Shown piece after piece: positions 5,753 to 12,949 of a stretch of DNA of 18,802 bases; the stretch's first letter is position 1, and each line of letters starts with the position of its first letter. The notes beneath the pieces were generated by a model. The model ran no database searches. It had not been told where the DNA came from and saw only the letters and a list, made by a program, of their open reading frames with translations. Where the stretch lies: contig UQJE01000049.1 of the NCBI GenBank assembly GCA_900541345.1, positions 1 to 18,802 of the forward strand, read 5' to 3'. The position numbers were made by a program, and so were the translations under genes. This stretch comes from an uncultured Blautia sp. (GTDB lineage: Bacteria > Bacillota > Clostridia > Lachnospirales > Lachnospiraceae).

Positions 5753-6495
5753 GTGCAGAAGAAAAATACAGATGTCTGAATAAAGATGCGATTAAATATA
5801 TTGCAATGCTTACTATGCTTTTCAATCACATTGCAACTATTTTTATGAATCCGGAATCTGTGGTGGGAACGATTTTTATTTACGCAGGATATTTTACAGC
5901 TCCTGTTATGATTTACTTTCTTGTAGAAGGGTATGATTATACTCGATCAAGAAAACGATATCTTGTCAGATTGTTTTTATTTGCGGTTGTTTCTGAGCTG
6001 CCGTTTTGTCTGGCACTTACCCAGGGAAAGATTCTTGAATTTTACGGATTTAATATGTTGTTTACCTTATGTCTTTGCTTTCTTCTTATTTACATAGAGA
6101 GAGAAATGACGCATATGGCGATGCGAAATCTTTTGATAGTGGGAATTTTTTTTGCAAGCATATTTTGTGACTGGGCGCTTATAGCGCCGGCGTTTACTTT
6201 GTTTTTTATTCATGGGAAAGTATCTGCGGCAGGGATGAAGGCGGCGTTTGTGAAATCAGCCATTTTCTTTGGAGCCTTTAATTTCCTTGGGGGAATTGGA
6301 AGATTTCCCATATGGCAGAATCTTTTGTATGCGTTTTTATCAATGGCAGCAGTAGGGGCGGCAGGCTTTTGTATCACTGTACTTTATAATGGAAAGAGAA
6401 TGGAAAAGGGAAAAAATTTTTCCAAATGGTTTTTCTATATTTTTTATCCGGCGCATCTTTTGATTTTAGGGGGAATTCGAATTTCTCTTCTGTGA
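5749..6495 (+). CDS. traX: TraX-family integral membrane protein
   Basis: A 248-residue polytopic membrane protein with roughly seven to eight hydrophobic segments (about 13-33, 39-60, 71-90, 99-115, 127-155, 166-182, 190-212, 227-243). The opening L-N-K-D-A-I-K-Y-I-A-M-L-T-M-L-F-N-H-I and the closing F-Y-I-F-Y-P-A-H-L-L-I-L are hallmarks of the TraX family. The F-plasmid member N-acetylates pilin, and chromosomal Firmicute members have no settled function. The start ATG overlaps the ABC-F stop (ATGA, 4 nt), so it should be translated by re-initiation and share the drug-responsive transcript. There are no conjugation genes in the window, so a transfer role is unlikely. No convincing terminator follows on this strand before the pduL promoter. 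Confidence 0.85.
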   Translation: MSAEEKYRCLNKDAIKYIAMLTMLFNHIATIFMNPESVVGTIFIYAGYFTAPVMIYFLVEGYDYTRSRKRYLVRLFLFAVVSELPFCLALTQGKILEFYGFNMLFTLCLCFLLIYIEREMTHMAMRNLLIVGIFFASIFCDWALIAPAFTLFFIHGKVSAAGMKAAFVKSAIFFGAFNFLGGIGRFPIWQNLLYAFLSMAAVGAAGFCITVLYNGKRMEKGKNFSKWFFYIFYPAHLLILGGIRISLL

Positions 6496-6531
6496 TTTTG
6501 GGATAAAATAAAAAAGAGAAAGGGATATCTC

Positions 6532-6560
6532 TTGAAAAAAACTCTTTTGTATGGTAAACT
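6532..6560 (+). promoter_or_regulatory. Sigma-A promoter of pduL
   Basis: TTGAAA (6532-6537), 17-nt spacer, TAAACT (6555-6560), about 30 nt ahead of the pduL ATG, so pduL can be expressed independently of lsa-traX. Confidence 0.6.
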
Positions 6561-6590
6561 TTTAGCAGATTAAAATAAAGAGGTGAGAAT

Positions 6591-7232
6591 ATGAGCCTTA
6601 AAATTCCAATCGAGACGTCTGCCAGACATATTCATCTGTCTCAGGAAGATTTTAAAATATTATTTGGTGCAGATGCAGAGATGCACTATACAAAGGAATT
6701 AAGTCAGCCGGGGCAGTATGCCTGTGAGGAGAGACTGACGGTAACAGGACCAAAGGGGAGTTTTGAGCGTGTTATCGTTTTAGGACCTTGCCGTTCGGCT
6801 ACTCAGGTAGAAATCTCTGTGACAGATGCCCGAAAGCTGGGAGTTCCCGGTGTGATAAGACAATCCGGGGATATAGCAGGAACTCCAGGGTGTATTCTTA
6901 CAGGACCATGCGGTCAGATAGAATTGAAGGAAGGCGTTATCGTTGCAAAGAGACATATTCATATGACGCCTAGCGATGCCATTCGCTGTCGTGTGTCAGA
7001 TAATGAAAGTGTGTTTGTTATTACTAACAGTTATGAACGTTCGCTGATTTTTTCAGATGTTGTGGTGCGTGTAAGCCCTTCTTTTCGCCTTGCTATGCAT
7101 GTAGATACAGATGAAGCCAATGCTTTTGCAAATGAGACAGACCCAAGCGGCGTAATTTTGAAGCTATTTGGAGGAAGTACTTATAATCTGCAGTCCTGGG
7201 CAGATGAAATTCAGCAGGGGATTTATCGTTGA
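6591..7232 (+). CDS. pduL: Phosphate propanoyl/acetyltransferase, PduL type
   Basis: A 213-residue PduL-family phosphotransacylase, which interconverts acyl-CoA plus phosphate with acyl phosphate plus CoA (acetyl or propionyl) for ATP production with acetate kinase. The paired beta-barrel architecture is seen in two repeats. The conserved metal-binding histidines are in A-R-H-I-H-L-S (H13, H15), K-R-H-I-H-M-T (H122, H124) and M-H-V-D-T-D-E-A-N-A (H170). The protein starts directly with the first barrel: the N-terminal encapsulation helix present in microcompartment PduL proteins is missing, so it is probably cytosolic. A C-terminal extension of about 30 residues follows the D-E-A-N-A motif. 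It stands alone between its own promoter and a strong terminator. Ribosome site AAAGAGGTGAG precedes the ATG. Confidence 0.92.
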   Translation: MSLKIPIETSARHIHLSQEDFKILFGADAEMHYTKELSQPGQYACEERLTVTGPKGSFERVIVLGPCRSATQVEISVTDARKLGVPGVIRQSGDIAGTPGCILTGPCGQIELKEGVIVAKRHIHMTPSDAIRCRVSDNESVFVITNSYERSLIFSDVVVRVSPSFRLAMHVDTDEANAFANETDPSGVILKLFGGSTYNLQSWADEIQQGIYR

Positions 7233-7252
7233 GAAGGCAGAAATTATTATAG

Positions 7253-7284
7253 AAAAAAGAATCCTGCTGGCAGGATTCTTTTTT
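7253..7284. terminator. Bidirectional intrinsic terminator between pduL and yfmM
   Basis: A 14-bp perfect inverted repeat (7253-7266 with 7271-7284) with a 4-nt loop, A6 on one side and T6 on the other, so it works in both directions: for pduL on the plus strand and for the rqcH-yfmM operon on the minus strand. Its core differs from the T2 hairpin ahead of lsa only in the 2-nt loop. Confidence 0.9.
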
Positions 7285-7305
7285 CATGTTATGAGAGAAG
7301 AATGA

Positions 7306-8862
7306 TTATAAAATTTTTGTTGTCCACTTGCTGCAGTCCCACACTTCGGATACGACATCTCTGTAAAATTCCGGCTCATGACAGATGAGAAGGATACTGC
7401 CTTTATATTCTTTTAAAGCCTGTTTCAGAGCGTCCTTTGCATCTGCGTCAAGATGGTTTGTGGGCTCGTCGAGAAGAAGGATATTTGTCTCTTTATTTAC
7501 AAGCTTACAGAGACGTACTTTTGCCTGCTCTCCTCCGCTTAATACACGAACCTGGCTTTCAATGTGCTTTGTAGTAAGTCCGCATTTTGCAAGTGCAGAG
7601 CGCACCTCATACTGGGTGTAGGAAGGAAATTCTGCCCAGATTTCATCAATACAGGTTGTCTTGTTGTCGCCCTTTACTTCCTGCTCAAAATATCCAATCT
7701 GGAGATTTTCTCCCAACTCACAAGTACCTTTCAGAGATGGAATCAGTCCAAGAATACTTTTTAAAAGCGTTGTTTTTCCGATTCCGTTTGCTCCTACAAG
7801 AGCGATTTTATGTCCTCGTTCCATAGCAATGGAAATTGGTTTGGAGAGGGGTTCCTGATAGCCGATTACAAGGTCTTTTGTCTCAAAAATATATTTACCG
7901 GGAGTACGTCCTGTCTTAAAATGAAATTCCGGCTTCGGCTTTTCTGCGGCAAGTTCAATTACGTCCATTTTATCCAGCTTTTTCTGTCGTGACATTGCCA
8001 TATTTCTTGTGGAAACACGGGCTTTGTTTCGTGCAACAAAATCTTTTAATTCACTGATTTCCTGCTGCTGGCGGCGGTAAGCTGCCTCAAGCTGGGCTTT
8101 TTTTACAGCGTAGACTTCCTGGAAGTGGTCATAATTTCCTACGTATCGGTTCAGCTCCTGATTTTCCATGTGATAGACAAGATTGATTACCTCGTTTAAG
8201 AATGGAATGTCGTGGGAGATAAGAATAAAGGCATTTTCGTAGTCAAGAAGATAACGTTTCAGCCATGCAATGTGTTCTTCATCAAGATAGTTTGTGGGCT
8301 CATCAAGAAGAAGAATGTCCGGTTTTTCCAGGAGCAGTTTTCCCAGAAGTACCTTTGTTCTCTGACCGCCGCTCAAATCTGTAACATCGCGCTCAAGACC
8401 AATGTCAAGAAGTCCAAGTGCACGTGCAACTTCTTCTACCTTTGCGTCGATAACATAAAAATCGTGAAGAGTCAGGTTATCCTGAATCGTTCCCAGTTCT
8501 TCCATCATTTTATCCATTTCCTCAGGAGAAGCGTCTCCCAGGGCGTCGCAGATTTCATTCATTCTTGATTCCTGTTCAAAAAGCCATGCAAAAGCAGACT
8601 TTAATACGTCGCGAATGGTCATTCCTTTTGTGAGAACGGTGTGCTGGTCAAGGTATCCTACCCGCACGTTTTTTGCCCATTCTATTTTTCCCTCATCCGG
8701 CATGAGGTGGTTTGTTACAATATTAAAGAAGGTAGATTTTCCTTCGCCGTTTGCGCCTACAAGACCAATGTGCTCTCCTTTTAGAAGACGGAAGGAGACA
8801 TCATTAAAAATGGCGCGGTCTCCAAAACCGTGTGTCAGGTGCTCTACGTTTAAGATACTCAT
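7306..8862 (-). CDS. yfmM: Housekeeping ABC-F ATPase, YfmM type
   Basis: A 518-residue ABC-F protein with tandem ATPase domains and no membrane segments. The opening MSILNVEHLTHGFGDRAIFN and the whole layout match Bacillus YfmM, which is also about 518 residues. Domain 1: Walker A GANGEGKST (36-44), LSGGQ (163-167), LLLDEPTNYLD (184-194), SHD (216-218). The charged linker around 245-305 is the P-site-reaching element. Domain 2: GANGIGKTT (357-365), LSGGEQ near 443 and LLLDEPTNHLD. Family members bind the ribosomal E site and tune translation; YfmM itself has no firm assignment and has been proposed as a weak resistance or fitness factor. It lies directly behind rqcH: its ribosome site GGAGGA lies in the last codons of rqcH, 7 nt separate stop and start, and the two are one operon. 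Confidence 0.92.
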   Translation of the reverse strand: MSILNVEHLTHGFGDRAIFNDVSFRLLKGEHIGLVGANGEGKSTFFNIVTNHLMPDEGKIEWAKNVRVGYLDQHTVLTKGMTIRDVLKSAFAWLFEQESRMNEICDALGDASPEEMDKMMEELGTIQDNLTLHDFYVIDAKVEEVARALGLLDIGLERDVTDLSGGQRTKVLLGKLLLEKPDILLLDEPTNYLDEEHIAWLKRYLLDYENAFILISHDIPFLNEVINLVYHMENQELNRYVGNYDHFQEVYAVKKAQLEAAYRRQQQEISELKDFVARNKARVSTRNMAMSRQKKLDKMDVIELAAEKPKPEFHFKTGRTPGKYIFETKDLVIGYQEPLSKPISIAMERGHKIALVGANGIGKTTLLKSILGLIPSLKGTCELGENLQIGYFEQEVKGDNKTTCIDEIWAEFPSYTQYEVRSALAKCGLTTKHIESQVRVLSGGEQAKVRLCKLVNKETNILLLDEPTNHLDADAKDALKQALKEYKGSILLICHEPEFYRDVVSEVWDCSKWTTKIL

Positions 8863-8869
8863 AAATGTA

Positions 8870-10624
8870 TTAATCCTCCGATGCTTCTTTTAATTGGGAA
8901 ATATCCGGTTCTGCCATAAGGGAATAATTTGTGTAGTATACCACAAACCCCGGTTTGGCTCCGCCCGGTTTTTTTACGTGCTTTTTCTGAATATAATCAA
9001 TTTCTACTTTAGGGGCGGTGCGTCCCTTGGAATAATAGGCGGCAAGGCGTCCTGCTTCTTCAAAGGTGCGGTCAGGAAGTTCGCCGTCCTTGGTTTTTAC
9101 AACTACATGGGAGCCTACCATTTTTTTTGCATGAAACCACCAGTCGTTTCCTGTTGCAAACTTAAAGGTAAGTTCATCATTCTGGAAATTGTTTTTTCCA
9201 ACATAAATGTCAAAGCCGTCGCTTGATATGTAGTGGAATGGCTTTGACTTTGCCTGCATTTTTGCTCCTTTTTTGCCGGAGAAATGGCGCTTGATGTAGC
9301 CGTACTGGGTAAGTTCTTCTTTAATTTGGGCAAGGTCGCTTTCAGAACGGGCAATGTCAAGAGCATTGGAGATGGATTCCAGGTGCTCGATTTCGCTTTC
9401 TGTATCTGCGAGCTGGGTAGTAAGTGCCTCCTCTGTACGTTTCAGTTTTGTGTACCTGTCAAAATATTTTTTGGAATTTTGTGCAGGTGTGAGCGTTTCG
9501 TCAAGAGGAATGGTGATTTCTTCATTTGTGTAATAATTTAATGCCTGAAAAGATTTGCTTCCCTCAGGAAGATTGTATCCGTAAGTGTTGATTAATTCTC
9601 CGTAAACTCTATATTTTTCTTTTTTTGCGGTGTCCTTCATCTGCTTTTGCTGGAGAATCAGCTTTTTGCGGTTGCGTTCCAGGGCAGTCTGCACAATTTT
9701 ACGAAGGTCTGCAGATTTCTGGCGGATACGGGTCAGAATATTTTTTGATGCGTAATACGTTTCCAGCATGGAAGAAACACTGTCAAAGGCAACAGAATGA
9801 TATTCCGGACCATACTGCTGAAAAAGAAATACACCGTATTCTACCGGTTCTTCTCCCCGGTAAATAATGTTAGGTGTGAAATTACCTTCTTTCACATCCT
9901 CCATCATTCTCTGAAGGGTGTGGTAAAGATGGATACAGGAGATTTCATTCAGAGACAGAATCGAATCGTTTCCGTCAACAGATGCCCGGTAACAAAGCTC
10001 CTCTGCTATCACAGGGCTTAAACCGGTAAGGGAGGAATAAAGCGCCTTGGCAGCGGAAACCGGCTTTTTGCATACGTTTTCCAGAAATTCCTCCTGAGTA
10101 ATGGCAAGGGGGTCCCATTTATCCTGTGTTTTTGTAATAAAATATTCTCTTCCGGGAAGAACTTCTCTTACAGAACTCATGTGGGAGGAAACATGCTTGA
10201 TACTGTCAAGAATCATGTTTTTGTCGTCACAGAAAATAAGGTTGCTGTGTTTTCCCATAAGTTCGAGAATCAGCACTTTTTTACATGGATCGCCAAGTTC
10301 ATTTAGGTGTTCCAGATCAAATTCTACAACACGCTCCAGTCCAGGCTGTCGGATTCCGGCAATCCTTGCGCTTCCGATATGTTTTCTTAAAAGCATACAG
10401 AAGTTCGGCGCAGTGAGCGGACTGATTTTGTTTTTTTCTGTAAAATATATAAGAGGAAGAGAGGCGCTTGCAGAGAGAAGAAGGCGTTTCTGGCCTTCTG
10501 TGCCTCTGGCAGTGATCATAAGCTCGTCACCTTCCGGCTGTGCAATTTTATTGATACGCCCTCCGGCGAGATTATTATTTAATTCCCGGACCATTGCGGC
10601 GATGGTAATTCCGTCAAAAGCCAT
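8870..10624 (-). CDS. rqcH: Ribosome quality control factor RqcH (NFACT protein; formerly fibronectin-binding protein A)
   Basis: A 584-residue NFACT protein. NFACT-N begins MAFDGITIAAMVREL, followed by the helix-hairpin-helix part (around 170-220), a long coiled-coil (about 290-430) and NFACT-R with D-W-W-F-H-A-K-K-M-V-G-S-H-V-V (494-508). RqcH binds stalled 50S-peptidyl-tRNA complexes and recruits alanyl-tRNA to add C-terminal Ala tails that mark the chain for proteolysis. The Bacillus residues D97/R98 needed for tRNA recruitment appear here as E97/R98, a conservative change. Older annotations call such proteins adhesins, but there is no signal peptide. It is the first gene of the minus-strand operon; AAAGGAG lies just ahead of the ATG. 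Confidence 0.93.
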   Translation of the reverse strand: MAFDGITIAAMVRELNNNLAGGRINKIAQPEGDELMITARGTEGQKRLLLSASASLPLIYFTEKNKISPLTAPNFCMLLRKHIGSARIAGIRQPGLERVVEFDLEHLNELGDPCKKVLILELMGKHSNLIFCDDKNMILDSIKHVSSHMSSVREVLPGREYFITKTQDKWDPLAITQEEFLENVCKKPVSAAKALYSSLTGLSPVIAEELCYRASVDGNDSILSLNEISCIHLYHTLQRMMEDVKEGNFTPNIIYRGEEPVEYGVFLFQQYGPEYHSVAFDSVSSMLETYYASKNILTRIRQKSADLRKIVQTALERNRKKLILQQKQMKDTAKKEKYRVYGELINTYGYNLPEGSKSFQALNYYTNEEITIPLDETLTPAQNSKKYFDRYTKLKRTEEALTTQLADTESEIEHLESISNALDIARSESDLAQIKEELTQYGYIKRHFSGKKGAKMQAKSKPFHYISSDGFDIYVGKNNFQNDELTFKFATGNDWWFHAKKMVGSHVVVKTKDGELPDRTFEEAGRLAAYYSKGRTAPKVEIDYIQKKHVKKPGGAKPGFVVYYTNYSLMAEPDISQLKEASED

Positions 10625-10682
10625 GATAATACTCCTTTCGCTTAAATCCCGCTGATTTGACAGCGATAAATCATTGCCCTTT

Positions 10683-10710
10683 AGTATAACACATGAAAAA
10701 AGGGTTTGAC
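10683..10710 (-). promoter_or_regulatory. Candidate promoter of rqcH-yfmM
   Basis: Minus-strand -10 TATACT (10683-10688) about 60 nt ahead of the rqcH ATG. The -35 region (GTCAAA, around 10706-10711 on the plus strand) is weak and overlaps the -35 of the divergent yicC promoter, so the two may compete for polymerase. Confidence 0.45.
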
Positions 10711-10734
10711 TAGGGTTTTAGAATGAATTATAAT
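10706..10734 (+). promoter_or_regulatory. Sigma-A promoter of the yicC-cinA operon
   Basis: TTGACT (10706-10711), 17-nt spacer, perfect TATAAT (10729-10734), 34 nt ahead of the yicC ATG. No other promoter of this quality was seen before cinA, so it probably drives all seven genes. Confidence 0.85.
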
Positions 10735-10768
10735 AAATCTGTATGTAAAGTTGCCAAGGAGACAGACG

Positions 10769-11647
10769 ATGATTAGAAGTATGACCGGCTTTGGCCGTGC
10801 GGAAGTAATAACCAGTGAGCGGAAAATTACAGTAGAACTGAAATCCGTAAATCACAGGTATCTTGATATGAATATCAAAATGCCGAAAAAGCTGAGTTTT
10901 TTTGAAGGTGAGATCCGCAGCCTGATGAAAACTTATATACACAGGGGTAAAGTAGACGTATTTATCACTTACGAGGATTACACCCTGAATAGAGTAGTTT
11001 TAAAATATAATAAAGACCTTGCAGGAGAATATCTTGGTTACCTTAAAAGCATGGAGGAGGATTTCGGGCTGAAAAATGATGTTACCGCAGCTTCTCTTTC
11101 ACGGTATCCGGAAGTATTTACTATGGAGGAGCAGTCTGTAGATGAAGATGCTCTCTGGGGGTATCTGGAACCGCCTCTTCGTGAAGCGTGCGAACACTTT
11201 GTAGAGACAAGAAAGCGCGAGGGAGAGAATTTAAAGAAGGACCTCGAGGAAAAACTGGACGGTCTTGACAGAGAAGTAATCCTTGTGCAGGAGCGCTCAC
11301 CGGAAGTTGTAACAGCATACAGGGAGAAGCTGGAGACAAAAGCGAAAGAACTTCTTTCTGACAGCCAAATAGACGATTCCCGTATTGCTGCAGAGGTGGT
11401 GCTGTTTTCCGATAAAATCTGTAATGATGAGGAAACCGTGCGTTTAAGAAGCCATATCCAGGGCATGAAAAAAATGTTGGAAGAGGACGAAGGAATCGGA
11501 AGAAAGCTTGATTTTATGGCACAGGAGATGAACCGTGAGGCAAATACAATTCTGTCAAAATCAAATGATCTTACCATTTCCAACATTGCCATTGATTTAA
11601 AGACAGAAATTGAGAAAATCCGAGAACAGATTCAGAATATTGAATAA
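10769..11647 (+). CDS. yicC: YicC/YloC-family endoribonuclease
   Basis: A 292-residue YicC-like protein starting MIRSMTGFGRAE, the family signature. A GTG-type start 18 nt upstream is possible in the frame, but AAGGAG (10756-10761) is correctly spaced only for ATG 10769. The C-terminus carries the conserved G-R-K-L-D-F-M-A-Q-E-M-N-R-E-A-N-T-I block (DUF1732). E. coli YicC and Bacillus YloC have been shown to be endoribonucleases acting in RNA turnover. It is the first gene of a conserved Firmicute cluster, followed after 15 nt by remA and then gmk and rpoZ, which fits a role near transcription and nucleotide supply. Confidence 0.92.
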   Translation: MIRSMTGFGRAEVITSERKITVELKSVNHRYLDMNIKMPKKLSFFEGEIRSLMKTYIHRGKVDVFITYEDYTLNRVVLKYNKDLAGEYLGYLKSMEEDFGLKNDVTAASLSRYPEVFTMEEQSVDEDALWGYLEPPLREACEHFVETRKREGENLKKDLEEKLDGLDREVILVQERSPEVVTAYREKLETKAKELLSDSQIDDSRIAAEVVLFSDKICNDEETVRLRSHIQGMKKMLEEDEGIGRKLDFMAQEMNREANTILSKSNDLTISNIAIDLKTEIEKIREQIQNIE

Positions 11648-11662
11648 AGAGGGTAAATACAG

Positions 11663-11935
11663 GTGGCAAAGCTGATAAATATAGGGTTCGGCAATGTGGT
11701 AAATTCACAGAAGATTGTGGCTGTAGTAAGCCCGGATGCCGCACCGGTAAAGCGTATGGTACAGAGCGTAAAGGGGACGAGAGCCCTTGTGGACGCCACA
11801 CAGGGAAGAAAGACAAAAGCGGTAATCGTGACATCTGACGATTATCTTGTACTTTCTGCTCTGCAGCCTGAGACGATTGCCAGACGATTTGCAGATATAT
11901 ATGATTATGAAGAAAGGGGAGAAGTGCATGAGTAG
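11663..11935 (+). CDS. remA: RemA-family regulatory protein (DUF370)
   Basis: A 90-residue RemA protein, MAKLINIGFGN at the start, with the family's Q-K-I-V-A-V-V-S-P-D, R-A-L-V-D-A-T-Q-G-R-K-T and L-Q-P-E-T-I-A-R-R stretches. In Bacillus it binds DNA as a ring-shaped oligomer and activates matrix and osmoprotection genes; the target set here is unknown. The start is GTG behind GAGGG at about 10 nt spacing, which may keep expression low. Its last three codons overlap the gmk start (8-nt overlap). Confidence 0.93.
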   Translation: MAKLINIGFGNVVNSQKIVAVVSPDAAPVKRMVQSVKGTRALVDATQGRKTKAVIVTSDDYLVLSALQPETIARRFADIYDYEERGEVHE

Positions 11936-12548
11936 AGGAGTTTTAGTTGTAGTATCCGGATTTTCCGGAGCCGGGAAAGGAACGGTTATGAAACGTCTCC
12001 TGGAAAAATATGACAATTATGCGTTATCCATCTCTGTGACCACAAGAAAACCGCGTCCGGGAGAGGAGGACGGAAGAGAGTATTTTTTCCGCACAAAAGA
12101 AGAATTTGAGAAGTATATAGAGGACGATGCTCTGATTGAGTATGCGCAGTATGTAGACAATTATTATGGAACTCCCCGTTTTTATGTGGAGGAACAGCTT
12201 GCAGCAGGAAAAGATGTAATTCTGGAAATTGAGATACAGGGTGCAATGAAGGTAAAAGAGAAAAATCCCGAGGCAGTTCTTGTATTTGTAACACCTCCTA
12301 CTGTGGAAGAGCTGAAACGCCGCCTGACAGAGAGAGGAACAGAAACGCCGGAAGTCATTGCAGAACGCCTTGCAAGAGCAAGCGAGGAGGCAGAGGGAAT
12401 GCACAATTATGATTATCTGCTTCTTAATGATATTCTGGAAGACTGTGTAGACGAGCTTCATCAGATTATTCAGAGCGAACATGCGCGTTCCTGGAGAAAT
12501 AAGGAATTTATTTCCAGAATCCAGGAAGAATCCAGGCAGTTTAAATAA
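11928..12548 (+). CDS. gmk: Guanylate kinase
   Basis: A 206-residue guanylate kinase (GMP + ATP to GDP + ADP), an essential step in GTP and dGTP supply. P-loop G-F-S-G-A-G-K-G-T (11-19) and the GMP-binding signature SVTTRKPRPGEEDGREYFF (36-54) are complete; I-E-I-Q-G-A (about 100-105) and the lid region T-E-R-G-T-E follow. Length is usual for the family. The frame could be extended upstream by 27 codons, but ATG 11928 with GGGGAG ahead gives the standard N-terminus MSRGVLVVVSG. It overlaps remA by 8 nt, so translation is probably coupled. Confidence 0.95.
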   Translation: MSRGVLVVVSGFSGAGKGTVMKRLLEKYDNYALSISVTTRKPRPGEEDGREYFFRTKEEFEKYIEDDALIEYAQYVDNYYGTPRFYVEEQLAAGKDVILEIEIQGAMKVKEKNPEAVLVFVTPPTVEELKRRLTERGTETPEVIAERLARASEEAEGMHNYDYLLLNDILEDCVDELHQIIQSEHARSWRNKEFISRIQEESRQFK

Positions 12549-12583
12549 ATAATGGCATTTTTATTATTGAAAGGAGAACATAT

Positions 12584-12901
12584 ATGATACATCCATCTTA
12601 TTCAGAGTTAATTGAAGCAATCAACACAAACACAGAGGACGACGATAACACAATGCTGATAAACAGCCGTTATTCTCTCGTGCTTGCAACAAGCAAGCGT
12701 GCGCGTCAGATTATTGCAGGTTCTGAGCCTATGGTAGAAGGCGCAGCAGGCAAAAAACCTCTTTCCATTGCGATTGACGAGCTTTATAAAGGAAAGGTAA
12801 AAATTCTTGAGGATATTCACGAAGAGGAAGAAGTATCTGCAGAAGCAGCTTCTGAAAATACAGAAGAGGTAACAGCAGAGGCAAAAGCTCAGGAAGCATA
12901 A
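12584..12901 (+). CDS. rpoZ: RNA polymerase omega subunit
   Basis: A 105-residue omega subunit that helps beta-prime folding and assembly of RNA polymerase. The core MIHPSYSELIEAIN, then S-R-Y-S-L-V-L-A-T-S-K-R-A-R-Q-I and K-P-L-S-I-A-I-D-E-L-Y-K-G-K-V, is typical. The last 35 residues form an acidic Glu/Ala-rich tail (low complexity, probably disordered), which makes it longer than the common 65-90 residues. AAAGGAGAAC precedes the ATG. It sits directly behind gmk, as in most Firmicutes. Confidence 0.94.
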   Translation: MIHPSYSELIEAINTNTEDDDNTMLINSRYSLVLATSKRARQIIAGSEPMVEGAAGKKPLSIAIDELYKGKVKILEDIHEEEEVSAEAASENTEEVTAEAKAQEA

Positions 12902-12908
12902 GAAAAAG

Positions 12909-12929
12909 AAGGCTGCTTTATGCAGCCTT
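12909..12929 (+). promoter_or_regulatory. Intercistronic hairpin between rpoZ and rimO
   Basis: AAGGCTGC (12909-12916) pairs with GCAGCCTT (12922-12929) over a 5-nt loop. Only TATG follows, not a U run, so it is more likely a partial terminator or an RNA-stabilising stem than a full stop. Confidence 0.55.
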
Positions 12930-12949
12930 TATGTACATTAGGAGAATTT

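Noticed and set aside
6514..6533. Hairpin AAGAGA/TCTCTT with a T-rich tail on the minus strand between traX and pduL
   Set aside because: No minus-strand gene lies upstream of it, and on the plus strand it lacks a U run, so no terminator is called.
11038..11592. Long minus-strand Ser-rich frame opposite yicC
   Set aside because: Shadow of the yicC coding strand, without start signals or known domains.
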